The notes below the pieces were generated by a model. The model searched no databases. It was given only the letters and a program-made list of their open reading frames with translations, and was not told the DNA's origin. From the NCBI GenBank assembly GCA_026996635.1, contig JALWKH010000444.1, positions 1 to 8,793 on the forward strand: a stretch of 8,793 bases of DNA, in the 5' to 3' direction. This document shows positions 1 to 6,680 of the stretch, in pieces (the first letter of the stretch is position 1; each line of letters opens with the position of its first letter). The position numbers were made by a program, and so were the translations under genes. This DNA is from Bacteroidales bacterium. Its GTDB lineage: Bacteria; Bacteroidota; Bacteroidia; Bacteroidales; JALTDM01.

Positions 1-1
1 A

Positions 2-481
2 CCCTCAGGTAAGAATTATGGTTTGAATGTGAAGGCAGACGGATATTTGTTCCATTCCGAAAACTTTAACATTCCGAAGGCAACCGGATACCAAGAAATT
101 ATAAAGGATATTGCTTTGAACAAACTTCAAGTTGGTTCTAAGGTTGTGCTTAAGAACATTTTCTTCGATTACGCAAAAGCAACCTTAAGACCTGAATCAT
201 ATGCCGAATTGGACAGGTTGGTTAAACTCTTGAAAGACCATCCGAACATTAAGATAGAAGTTTCCGGTCATACTGACAACCGTGGTTCTTTGAAAACAAA
301 TATGAGATTGTCAACTGCAAGAGCAAAGGCAGTTGCTGACTATTTGATTGGTCACGGTATTTCGGCAGACAGAATAACATATAAGGGTTATGCATATTTC
401 CAACCTATTGCATCCAATGATACCGAAGAAGGAAGACAACAAAACAGACGTGTCGAATTTAAGGTTATAAGTAATAAATAA
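2..481 (+). CDS. OmpA-family outer-membrane/peptidoglycan-binding protein, C-terminal fragment
   Basis: The reading frame is open from the first complete codon of the window (position 2) to TAA at 479-481. A TTG at 23 is not a credible start, because coding sense continues upstream of it. About 159 residues are visible. Fragment residues 1-27 resemble the end of a carboxypeptidase-regulatory-like beta domain (GYLFHSENFNIP). Residues 47-156 form a complete OmpA C-terminal domain: FFDYAKATLRPES, then SGHTDNRGS, LSTARA, and GRQQNRRVEF at the end. The Asp of HTDNRG (about 92) and the Arg of LSTARA (about 107) occupy the positions that bind diaminopimelate of peptidoglycan in this family. The protein therefore probably anchors an outer-membrane or periplasmic assembly to the cell wall. 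In Bacteroidota this domain often ends TPR/PD40/CRD/OmpA proteins such as the type IX secretion component PorE. That link is inference, since the N-terminus lies outside the window and many paralogues share this end. A terminator follows directly. Confidence 0.9.
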   Translation, partial: PSGKNYGLNVKADGYLFHSENFNIPKATGYQEIIKDIALNKLQVGSKVVLKNIFFDYAKATLRPESYAELDRLVKLLKDHPNIKIEVSGHTDNRGSLKTNMRLSTARAKAVADYLIGHGISADRITYKGYAYFQPIASNDTEEGRQQNRRVEFKVISNK

Positions 482-505
482 ATTGCGGTTGGATTTTTCA
501 AAATT

Positions 506-538
506 GACGGTCCGTCGTTGTGGCGGATCGTCTTTTTT
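506..538 (+). terminator. Intrinsic terminator after the OmpA-family gene
   Basis: An 11-bp stem GACGGTCCGTC (506-516) pairs with GGCGGATCGTC (522-532), with two G-U wobbles and a 5-nt loop, and is followed by six T (533-538). It begins 25 nt past the stop codon at 479-481. It separates the OmpA-family gene from the lipid/ribosome operon. Confidence 0.85.
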
Positions 539-613
539 GTTTATAGTCAAGGATTTAACCTTAAACAATTGTAATTTTTTTTGTTAAAAGGATGTATGAA
601 GTTAAAAAATAGT

Positions 614-621
614 TAATTTTG
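614..621 (+). promoter_or_regulatory. Bacteroidota -7 promoter element upstream of DUF177 gene
   Basis: TAATTTTG matches the Bacteroidota primary-sigma -7 consensus TAnnTTTG exactly. It sits just past the preceding terminator and 17 nt before the first ATG of the DUF177 gene, the right place for the promoter of the six-gene operon. I see no TTTG/TTG -33 element at the usual 17-23 nt spacing. The nearest, ending at 583, is 30 nt away, so the -33 region is weak or absent. By position, transcription would start at roughly 625-630. Confidence 0.6.
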
Positions 622-638
622 TGCGATTTTTCAGCTTT

Positions 639-1169
639 ATGATGAAGTACAGTGATTTTGACATAGAAATTGAAGGGAGGAAAAACGGGAGTTACAAGTT
701 TACTTATGAGTTGGAAGATGATTTTTTTGTTCTTTTTGAAAAGGCGTTGATTGATCACGGGCACTTGTCCGTTGATTTGGAGATGGTTAAGAAGAATAAG
801 TTGTACGAATTTATTTATCACATCGAAGGGGAGGTAGAATTGGTTTGCGATCGTTGCTTGGGTAAATTTATGCATCCCGTTAAAATTGATGCTGTTCAGA
901 TTGTTAAGGTTGGTGATGAATTTAAGGATATTGATGAGCGTACTGTAATGGTACCTGAATCAAAGAAGAGTATAAATGTTGCTCAGTGGTTGTATGAGGA
1001 TGCGGCATTGACGATTCCTTATAAAAAAGTACATCCTTTGGATGAAAACGGAAACAGTACTTGCAATCACGAAATGTTAGATATTTTGGAAAGATATACT
1101 ATAAGTGACAAAGAAGAAATAAAAACCGATCCCAGATGGGATGCACTGAAAGGTTTATTAAATAAATAA
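639..1169 (+). CDS. DUF177/YceD-family protein (23S rRNA accumulation protein)
   Basis: 176 residues from ATG 639, close to the family's usual 160-180. The family, E. coli YceD being the known member, is encoded next to rpmF in very many bacteria and is implicated in accumulation of 23S rRNA. A role in 50S assembly is therefore likely, with the molecular mechanism unsettled. Visible signatures are the CDRCL motif (Cys70, Cys73) in the middle of the protein, the preceding beta-rich GEVELVC segment, a downstream TCNHEML motif (Cys142), and the C-terminal DPRWDALKGLL that closes Bacteroidota members. An in-frame GTG at 621 overlaps the last base of the -7 promoter element and so should not be in the transcript. 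I use ATG 639; ATG 642 is equally possible. It is the first gene of the operon, 29 bp before rpmF. No ribosome binding site is obvious, as is usual in this phylum. Confidence 0.85.
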   Translation: MMKYSDFDIEIEGRKNGSYKFTYELEDDFFVLFEKALIDHGHLSVDLEMVKKNKLYEFIYHIEGEVELVCDRCLGKFMHPVKIDAVQIVKVGDEFKDIDERTVMVPESKKSINVAQWLYEDAALTIPYKKVHPLDENGNSTCNHEMLDILERYTISDKEEIKTDPRWDALKGLLNK

Positions 1170-1170
1170 A

Positions 1171-1180
1171 ATTGTTTAAC
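1171..1180 (+). repeat. ATTGTTTAAC decamer upstream of rpmF (copy 1)
   Basis: ATTGTTTAAC begins 2 nt after the DUF177 stop codon and ends 18 nt before the rpmF ATG. The identical 10-mer recurs at 1391-1400 in the next intergenic gap. It is directly visible. A function, such as a processing or translational control site in the leader, is only a guess. Confidence 0.4.
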
Positions 1181-1198
1181 CGATAAAAACGAAGAGTT

Positions 1199-1387
1199 AT
1201 GGCACATCCTAAACACAAAATCTCAAAAGCAAGAAGAGACAAAAGAAGGACACATTACAAAGCAAAAAAGCCTACTATATCTTTTGACCAAACAACAGGA
1301 GAAGCTCATCTTAGACATAGAGCCCACTGGTACGAAGGTAATTTGTACTACAAAGGGCAAATTATCATTTCTAAAGATGAAGCATAA
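1199..1387 (+). CDS. rpmF: Large-subunit ribosomal protein bL32, zinc-free form
   Basis: 62 residues, the normal length for bL32, a structural protein of the 50S subunit. The N-terminus [22 protein letters not shown] is the basic rRNA-binding tail diagnostic of the family. The C-terminal half keeps the bL32 fold signature [20 protein letters not shown]. The four zinc-ribbon cysteines found in many bL32 proteins (CPxCGE...CxxCG) are all absent; the matching positions hold Asp/Thr and His/Glu-type residues. This is a C-minus variant that should not bind zinc. Similar GEAHLYHRAHW forms are known to me from flavobacterial sequences, so it looks like a lineage trait and not damage. It lies between DUF177 (29-bp gap) and plsX (26-bp gap), the widely conserved order. 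The ATG start is fixed by the conserved MAHP. Confidence 0.96.
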   Translation: MAHPKHKISKARRDKRRTHYKAKKPTISFDQTTGEAHLRHRAHWYEGNLYYKGQIIISKDEA

Positions 1388-1390
1388 TCC

Positions 1391-1400
1391 ATTGTTTAAC
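1391..1400 (+). repeat. ATTGTTTAAC decamer upstream of plsX (copy 2)
   Basis: An exact second copy of the 10-mer at 1171-1180, lying 3 nt past the rpmF stop and 13 nt before the plsX ATG. Both copies precede an A-rich stretch and a start codon. A near copy in reverse orientation (TTAAACAATT) is at 561-570, upstream of the operon. Confidence 0.4.
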
Positions 1401-1413
1401 TAAAAAGATTATT

Positions 1414-2373
1414 ATGAGGATAGGTGTAGATGTTCAAGGTGGGGATTTTGCACCTCAAGCTGTGCTTGACGGTGTAAAATTGTTCCTCACCGAGAATGAC
1501 AAAGCCGCCGAAACAACGCTTTATTTGTTTGGTAACAAAGAAATTATTGACAATTACATTGCCGAAAATAATCTCGGTGGATATAATTTGGTGGTAGTAG
1601 CATCGGAGAATGATATAGAAATGGCTGAAAGCCCTACCCGTGCTATCGCTACAAAACGTAAATCTTCAATTGTTCAAGGTATTGTTTATCACCAACAAGG
1701 CGAAATAGATGCTTTTTTGAGTGCAGGTAACACAGGGGCTTTGCTTGCCGGCGTAATGAGTACCGTAAAGCCGATTAGTGGCATTCTCCGTCCGTGTATT
1801 TCCAGTCCTATGCCTAAGTTTGACGGAACGTATGGTGTCCTGTTGGATGTAGGGCTTAATGCCGATTGCAAACCGGAATATTTAGAGCAATTTGCTATTC
1901 TCGGTTCTATTTATGCGAGAGAGGTACAGCATATTGAAAATCCGAAAGTTGCTTTGTTGAATATCGGTGAAGAGCCCGAAAAAGGTAACTTGTTGACAAA
2001 GGCTACATACAAATTATTAAAGGAAAATCCCCACATTAATTTTATTGGTAATTTGGAGCCTAATTACCTGTTTTGCAAACACGAAGCAGATGTTATCGTA
2101 AGTGATGGTTTCACAGGTAATATCGCGTTAAAAGAAGCCGAATCAATTTACAAGTTGATAAAACAACGCGGGGTAAAGGATGATTTCTTTGAAATTTTCA
2201 ATTATGAAAATTACGGCGGCACTTCGATTTTAGGTATTGATGCAACTGTACTTATCGGACACGGTCATTCAAGCCCGGTTGCAATAAAAAATTTAATTTT
2301 ACATGCAATAGAGATTGCCGAATCGCATGTGAGAGAAAGTTTTAAAGAATTTTTTGCTAATGCAGCAAACTAA
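1414..2373 (+). CDS. plsX: Phosphate acyltransferase PlsX (acyl-ACP:phosphate)
   Basis: 319 residues, normal for the family. PlsX is a cytosolic, membrane-associated enzyme that converts acyl-ACP and phosphate to acyl-phosphate, the donor used by PlsY to acylate glycerol-3-phosphate. Family motifs appear in order: GGDFAP (9-14), MAESPTRA (70-77), SAGNTGAL (103-110), LLDVGLNADCKP (143-154), LNIGEEPEKGN (182-192), SDGFTGN (230-236) and GHGHSSP (282-288). The first motif reads DVQGGD where most PlsX proteins have D-A/V-M-GGD, a single unusual residue. The DVGLN version of DVGAN appears to be usual in Bacteroidota. ATG 1414 gives the conserved MRIGVD N-terminus. The 3' end overlaps fabH by 14 bp, which suggests translational coupling. 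Being next to fabH and accBC ties phospholipid supply to fatty-acid initiation. Confidence 0.97.
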   Translation: MRIGVDVQGGDFAPQAVLDGVKLFLTENDKAAETTLYLFGNKEIIDNYIAENNLGGYNLVVVASENDIEMAESPTRAIATKRKSSIVQGIVYHQQGEIDAFLSAGNTGALLAGVMSTVKPISGILRPCISSPMPKFDGTYGVLLDVGLNADCKPEYLEQFAILGSIYAREVQHIENPKVALLNIGEEPEKGNLLTKATYKLLKENPHINFIGNLEPNYLFCKHEADVIVSDGFTGNIALKEAESIYKLIKQRGVKDDFFEIFNYENYGGTSILGIDATVLIGHGHSSPVAIKNLILHAIEIAESHVRESFKEFFANAAN

Positions 2374-3361
2374 AGCAGTAATAACAGGCGTAGGTTCATT
2401 CCTTCCGGAATACAGACTTACCAACGATGAGTTGTCCCGACTTGTCGAAACTTCCGATGAGTGGATAATGACCCGTATAGGTATTAAAGAAAGGCGGATA
2501 ATGAAAGATAAAGATAAAGCTTCCGCCTATATGGGTGCTAAGGCTGTAGAACAACTTCTTGTAAAGACCAATACCCCCCCGGGTGATGTTGATTTATTGA
2601 TTTGTGCGACAGTTACACCAGATATGGTTTTCCCGGCAACAGCTAACATTATTAGTGATATGCTGGGGATTAAAAATGCTTTTAGTTTTGATATAAATGC
2701 CGGTTGTTCAGGATTCCTTTTTGCACTTACCACTGCTGCCAAATATATTGAAACGGGTTTTGTTAAAAAGGCAATTGTTGTTGGTGCAGAAAAAATGTCA
2801 ACAATTGTTGATTATACAGACAGGACTGTTTGTCCGATTTTCGGAGATGGTGCAGCGGCAGTTATGGTAGAACCTACTACCGAAGATGGTATCGGTATTA
2901 TAGATTCAAAGCTTCAAGTGGACGGAATAGGTCGTAAATGGCTACATCAAAAAGCCGGAGGATCTTTAAATCCGCCTACTCATGATACGATTGATGCACG
3001 CTGGCATTATATTTATCAGGAAGGACAACCTGTTTTTAAGTATGCAGTTTCCAATATGGCAGACGTATCTGCCGAAATGATGAAAAGACATAATATTTCT
3101 CCGGAAGAACTTGCTTGGCTGGTTCCGCATCAAGCAAATTTGAGAATAATAGATGCTACTGCCCGAAGAATGGGAATCGGAATGGACAAAGTAATGGTAA
3201 ATATACATAAATACGGAAATACCACAGCAGCAACTATTCCCCTGTTATTGGCGGAATGGGAACCGAAATTGAAAAAGGGGGATAAGTTGATTTTTGCGGC
3301 ATTCGGAGCAGGATTTACCTGGGGTGCAATGTATGTGGTATGGGGTTATGATTCAAAATAA
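2360..3361 (+). CDS. fabH: 3-oxoacyl-[ACP] synthase III (KAS III)
   Basis: 333 residues. FabH condenses a short acyl-CoA primer with malonyl-ACP and so starts type II fatty-acid synthesis in the cytosol. The thiolase-fold catalytic triad is intact: Cys116 in NAGCSGF, His257 in VPHQAN and Asn287 in KYGNTT. Other hallmarks are TSDEWIMTRIGIKERR (31-46), the FGDGAAAV segment (161-168) and the C-terminal GAGFTWG loop (316-322). TRIG replaces the TRTG of E. coli; I believe a hydrophobic residue here is common in Bacteroidota. I choose ATG 2360 (MQQTKAVITGVG), which overlaps the plsX stop by 14 bp. A TTG at 2354 only adds two residues. A C7 run (2574-2580) lies in a Thr-Pro-Pro-Gly stretch without breaking the frame. 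Primer preference (acetyl-CoA or branched-chain acyl-CoA) cannot be read with confidence from the sequence. Confidence 0.97.
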   Translation: MQQTKAVITGVGSFLPEYRLTNDELSRLVETSDEWIMTRIGIKERRIMKDKDKASAYMGAKAVEQLLVKTNTPPGDVDLLICATVTPDMVFPATANIISDMLGIKNAFSFDINAGCSGFLFALTTAAKYIETGFVKKAIVVGAEKMSTIVDYTDRTVCPIFGDGAAAVMVEPTTEDGIGIIDSKLQVDGIGRKWLHQKAGGSLNPPTHDTIDARWHYIYQEGQPVFKYAVSNMADVSAEMMKRHNISPEELAWLVPHQANLRIIDATARRMGIGMDKVMVNIHKYGNTTAATIPLLLAEWEPKLKKGDKLIFAAFGAGFTWGAMYVVWGYDSK

Positions 3362-3386
3362 GTTAGAAATCAAAAAAATCAATATT

Positions 3387-3863
3387 ATGGATTACAAAAA
3401 GTTACAACAATTTATTGACGCGGTTGTGAAAACAGGAGCAGCCGAGGTCATTGTTGAATCCGAAGACATGAAAATTACGATAAGAACACAGTTGCCGGCT
3501 AATGCCGTAGCAGCTACACAAGTTATTGCACAACCTGCAGTTGCTCCGCAACCACAAGCTGCAGCACCGGTTCAAGCACCTGCGGAAACCAAAGAAGAAA
3601 CTGCTGAAATTGACGAATCGAAATATCATGTTGTAAAATCACCTATGGTAGGAACTTTTTACAGGAAACCCGCTCCGGACAAGCCACCTTTTGTTAATGT
3701 AGGTGATGAAGTTAAGAAAGGACAAGTTCTTTGTCTTATCGAAGCAATGAAATTATTTAATGAAGTAGAATCGGAAGTTGACGGTAAGATTGTTAAGATC
3801 CTTGTAGATGATGCTTCACCCGTAGAATTCGATCAACCGTTATTTTTAATTGAACCTGTATAA
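3387..3863 (+). CDS. accB: Biotin carboxyl carrier protein of acetyl-CoA carboxylase
   Basis: 158 residues, typical for BCCP. It carries biotin, swinging between AccC and the carboxyltransferase subunits. The N-terminal segment (1-35, MDYKKLQQFIDAVVKTG) matches the BCCP assembly region. A flexible Ala/Pro/Gln-rich linker (about 37-68) follows, then the biotinyl domain (about 80-158) with SPMVGTFYR, GDEVKKGQ and the biotinylation motif EAMKL, in which Lys122 is the modified residue. Phe follows (EAMKLF) where Met or Leu is more common, a mild variation. An in-frame ATG lies upstream at 3294, but it falls inside fabH and would add 31 unrelated residues, so ATG 3387 is used. It is 25 bp after fabH and 12 bp before accC, and is presumably co-translated with accC in stoichiometric balance. 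Confidence 0.97.
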   Translation: MDYKKLQQFIDAVVKTGAAEVIVESEDMKITIRTQLPANAVAATQVIAQPAVAPQPQAAAPVQAPAETKEETAEIDESKYHVVKSPMVGTFYRKPAPDKPPFVNVGDEVKKGQVLCLIEAMKLFNEVESEVDGKIVKILVDDASPVEFDQPLFLIEPV

Positions 3864-3875
3864 AAAGTGAAGCAG

Positions 3876-5210
3876 ATGTTCAATAAGATATTAATTGCCA
3901 ACAGAGGTGAAATTGCTCTTAGAATAATCCGCACTGCACGTGAAATGGGAATTCAGACTGTTGCGGTTTATTCTACGGCGGACAAAGACAGCCTTCATGT
4001 AAAGTTTGCAGATGAAGCTGTATGTATAGGACCCCCAAACAGTAAGGATTCATATCTGAATATACCTGCTATAATTGCAGCTGCCGAGCTTACAAATGCC
4101 GATGCTATACATCCCGGATACGGTTTTTTGGCTGAAAATGCACGGTTTGCCAAAGTTTGTGCAGAGAATGATATTAAGTTTATAGGTCCCACACCCGAAA
4201 TGATAACGAGTATGGGTGACAAAGCTACTGCAAAGGCTACGATGAAACGTGTGGGTGTGCCAACTATTCCGGGATCTGACGGGTTGCTTAAAAATTTGAA
4301 TGAGGCAAAAAAGATTGCAGATGAAATAGGTTATCCCGTTATTCTTAAAGCTACAGCAGGCGGCGGCGGAAAAGGGATGAGAATAGTCTGGAAAAAGGAA
4401 GATTTGGAGTCTGCATGGAATATGACAAGGGGTGAAGCATTGGCGGCTTTCGGCAATGATGGGGTTTATATGGAGAAATTTATAGAAGATCCACGCCATG
4501 TGGAAATCCAGATAGCAGGTGACCAATACGGTAAAGTTTGCCATTTATCGGAGCGTGATTGTTCTATCCAGAGGAGACACCAAAAATTGCTTGAAGAAAC
4601 ACCTTCTCCCATAATGACGCCTACTTTGAGAAGTGAAATGGGTGAAGCAGCTATAAAAGCGGCCAAAGCTATAAATTATGAAGGTGTCGGAACCGTAGAA
4701 TTTCTTGTTGACAAAAACAAGAATTTCTACTTTATGGAAATGAATACGCGTATTCAAGTAGAACATCCTATTACCGAAGAAGTTATAGATTATGACCTTA
4801 TAAAAGAGCAAATTAAGATTGCTGCAGGCGAGAAGATTTCCGGGAAAAATTATTTCCCGAAAATGGTAGCAATGGAGTGCAGGATAAATGCCGAAGATCC
4901 GTATAATGATTTCAGACCTTCGCCAGGTAAAATCACATCTTTACACTTGCCGGGAGGTCACGGCATAAGGGTTGATACGCATGTTTACCAAGATTATGTT
5001 ATTCCGCCTTATTACGATTCAATGATTGCTAAACTTATTGCAGTCGCACAAACACGCGAAGAAGTTATTGCAAAAATGAAGCGTGCGTTGGATGAGTTTG
5101 TAATAGAAGGAATAAAAACCACAATACCTTTCCATAAGAAGTTGTTAGAGAACGAAGACTTTGTTAAAGGTAAATACACAACAAAATTCTTGGAAGAATT
5201 TGAATTTTAA
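3876..5210 (+). CDS. accC: Biotin carboxylase subunit of acetyl-CoA carboxylase
   Basis: 444 residues, matching the E. coli AccC length (about 449). It carboxylates the biotin on AccB using ATP and bicarbonate, the first half-reaction of malonyl-CoA formation. Domain order is the N-terminal biotin-carboxylase domain (1-about 110, opening [13 protein letters not shown]), the ATP-grasp domain with the glycine-rich lid GGGGKGMR (162-169), and the C-terminal domain with [11 protein letters not shown] (288-298) and DSMIAKLI (381-388). Residues equivalent to the known catalytic set are present: Lys116, Lys158, His208, Lys237, Glu275, Glu288, Arg292 and Arg336. ATG 3876 gives the family-standard start [16 protein letters not shown] at 3867 would add only three residues. 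The enzyme is stand-alone, without the fused carrier domain seen in pyruvate or propionyl-CoA carboxylases, and pairs with the AccB just upstream. It is the last gene of the operon, followed by a terminator. Confidence 0.97.
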   Translation: MFNKILIANRGEIALRIIRTAREMGIQTVAVYSTADKDSLHVKFADEAVCIGPPNSKDSYLNIPAIIAAAELTNADAIHPGYGFLAENARFAKVCAENDIKFIGPTPEMITSMGDKATAKATMKRVGVPTIPGSDGLLKNLNEAKKIADEIGYPVILKATAGGGGKGMRIVWKKEDLESAWNMTRGEALAAFGNDGVYMEKFIEDPRHVEIQIAGDQYGKVCHLSERDCSIQRRHQKLLEETPSPIMTPTLRSEMGEAAIKAAKAINYEGVGTVEFLVDKNKNFYFMEMNTRIQVEHPITEEVIDYDLIKEQIKIAAGEKISGKNYFPKMVAMECRINAEDPYNDFRPSPGKITSLHLPGGHGIRVDTHVYQDYVIPPYYDSMIAKLIAVAQTREEVIAKMKRALDEFVIEGIKTTIPFHKKLLENEDFVKGKYTTKFLEEFEF

Positions 5211-5215
5211 CAGAT

Positions 5216-5247
5216 AAAGGGGTTGTTTCATCGGCAACCCCTTTTTT
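5216..5247 (+). terminator. Intrinsic terminator after accC
   Basis: A perfect 10-bp stem AAAGGGGTTG (5216-5225) pairs with CAACCCCTTT (5235-5244) across a 9-nt loop, and the T-run extends to 5247. It lies 5 nt after the accC stop and marks the end of the six-gene operon. The preceding A-rich bases make it partly usable in reverse, but no minus-strand gene ends here. Confidence 0.92.
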
Positions 5248-5269
5248 ATTTGGTAAATTTTTCTTGCAA

Positions 5270-5303
5270 TTTGCTTTAATTTTATTCTAATTAAATACCT
5301 TTG
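5270..5303 (+). promoter_or_regulatory. Bacteroidota-type promoter for trkA-trkH
   Basis: TTTG (5270-5273) as the -33 element and TACCTTTG (5296-5303), an exact TAnnTTTG -7 element, are separated by 22 nt, within the 17-23 nt range reported for this phylum. Transcription would begin near 5308-5311, leaving a leader of roughly 15-18 nt before ATG 5326. This also argues against the in-frame TTG at 5317 as start. I see no operator or riboswitch (for example a ydaO/c-di-AMP type) in this short leader. Confidence 0.7.
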
Positions 5304-5325
5304 TCTTTGTAAAATTTTGTGTGAT

Positions 5326-6666
5326 ATGAAAATAGTTATTGCAGGTGCCGGCGAGGTAGGTACCTTTCTGGCTGAATTTTTAAGTAATGATAAACAAGAT
5401 ATAATTGTAATTGACATTGATGAAGAAAGACTTGATTATATAAATTCCAATTTTGATGTTCTTACCATTTTGGGGTCTGCCACATCTTTCAAGATTCTTG
5501 AAGAAGCCAAAGTAAAAAATGCAGATATTTTTATTGCAGCTACACAAAATGAACACGTAAATTTAGTAGCTTCTTCGTTAGCAAAAAAACTCGGTGCCAA
5601 ACGTTCTGTTGCCCGCGTAAACAATATGGAATATATTGAAACAAAGAATATAAGGCATTTCAGAAGTTTGGGTGTTGATAATCTTATAAATCCGGATAAA
5701 CTTATTGTAGACGAAATAATCGGTTTAATAAAAAGAAGTGCTTCCAATGAAGTATTTGAGTTTTCCAAAGGCGAATTGTCGCTTTTTGTTACCCGTTTAA
5801 ATCCGAACTCAAAAGTTGTAGGGAAGACACTAAAAGAAGCAAACGAACTTAATCCCGAGTTTGAATACCGTGCATTACTTATTGTCCGTGACAATAAAAC
5901 TTTTATTCCTAAGCCGAATGATGTTTTTAAGGAAAACGATTTGGTTTATGTTGTATCGAGGAAACACGGTTTGAAAAGCCTTATGGAAATAGCGGGTCAA
6001 AAACCCGTAGATATTAAAGATGTGATGATTTTGGGTGGTGGAAACGTAGGTATGCTTACCGCAATGGAGCTGGAAAAGCACTATAACGTGAAATTGATTG
6101 AAAAAGAAAGGGCTAAATGTGAAGAGCTTGCCGATGTACTTGACAGAACGCTTGTTCTTAATGCAGACGGACGTGATATTGATGTGTTGCAGCAAGAGAA
6201 TATCGACAAAATGGATGCTTTTATTGCTGTTACAGACAGTTCTGAAACGAATATTTTTACTTCATTGATTGCAAAACAGTATAATGTTAAGAAAATAATA
6301 ACCGAAGTAGAAAATGTTGATTTTATCAAGATATCAAAAGACCTTAAAATAGAGGGAATTATAAACAAGAAACTTATTACTGCAAGTCACATAACAAGAT
6401 ATACCATCAGGGCTGATGTAATTTCCGTAAAGTTGCTTAATACAGCAAAAGCAGATATTATTGAAGTGGTTGCCAGAAAAGATTCTAAAATCACCAAGGG
6501 AAAAATCAGGGATTTGGATATACCAAAAGAAATAATTATCGGAGGAGTTATCAGAGGTAATGACAGTTTTATAGCAACAGGGGATACGGAAATTATGCCG
6601 GGAGATATTGTGGTATTGCTTGTAATGCCTTCAGCATTGCACAAAATAGAAAAGTTTTTTAGTTAA
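5326..6666 (+). CDS. trkA: Trk potassium uptake system, regulatory subunit TrkA
   Basis: 446 residues, the normal length for a two-lobed TrkA. It is a cytosolic ring-forming protein that binds NAD(H)/nucleotides and gates the TrkH channel. Four domains are visible: RCK_N 1 (about 1-120) with the Rossmann loop GAGEVG (7-12) and acidic Asp30 at the end of beta-2; RCK_C 1 (about 145-225) with KVVGKTLKEAN; RCK_N 2 (about 230-350) with GGGNVG (237-242) and Glu259; and RCK_C 2 (about 365-446) ending in the MPGDIVVLLV strand typical of the domain. Both dinucleotide-binding loops look intact, so both halves should bind ligand. The start at ATG 5326 (MKIVIAGAGEVG) fits the fold and the promoter. It is the first gene of a two-gene operon, 14 bp before trkH. 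Confidence 0.96.
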   Translation: MKIVIAGAGEVGTFLAEFLSNDKQDIIVIDIDEERLDYINSNFDVLTILGSATSFKILEEAKVKNADIFIAATQNEHVNLVASSLAKKLGAKRSVARVNNMEYIETKNIRHFRSLGVDNLINPDKLIVDEIIGLIKRSASNEVFEFSKGELSLFVTRLNPNSKVVGKTLKEANELNPEFEYRALLIVRDNKTFIPKPNDVFKENDLVYVVSRKHGLKSLMEIAGQKPVDIKDVMILGGGNVGMLTAMELEKHYNVKLIEKERAKCEELADVLDRTLVLNADGRDIDVLQQENIDKMDAFIAVTDSSETNIFTSLIAKQYNVKKIITEVENVDFIKISKDLKIEGIINKKLITASHITRYTIRADVISVKLLNTAKADIIEVVARKDSKITKGKIRDLDIPKEIIIGGVIRGNDSFIATGDTEIMPGDIVVLLVMPSALHKIEKFFS

Positions 6667-6680
6667 GCAGATAATTTTTT

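Noticed and set aside
482..638. A possible riboswitch or small RNA in the 157-bp gap before the DUF177 gene.
   Set aside because: The only structure I can see is the terminator at 506-538. The rest is AT-rich, with a promoter element and no further stable stem.
561..875. A minus-strand frame of 104 codons across the DUF177 start region.
   Set aside because: It overlaps the promoter and the 5' part of a conserved gene, and no recognisable protein features are seen.
3294..3386. An in-frame ATG at 3294 that would extend AccB by 31 residues.
   Set aside because: The extension falls within fabH in another frame and does not look like a BCCP N-terminus. ATG 3387 gives the usual length and start.
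3594..3620. The Ala/Pro/Gln-rich stretch and acidic tail in AccB as a possible insertion or repeat expansion.
   Set aside because: A flexible Ala/Pro-rich linker of this length is normal between the two BCCP domains.
3995..4811. Several antisense open frames of 66-164 codons opposite accC.
   Set aside because: They lie wholly opposite a strongly conserved gene, have no recognisable domain and show Cys/Phe/Ser/His-rich composition typical of antisense shadows.
5317..5325. A TTG start for TrkA three codons upstream.
   Set aside because: ATG 5326 gives the standard MKIVIAGAGEVG start, and the TTG lies almost at the predicted transcription start.
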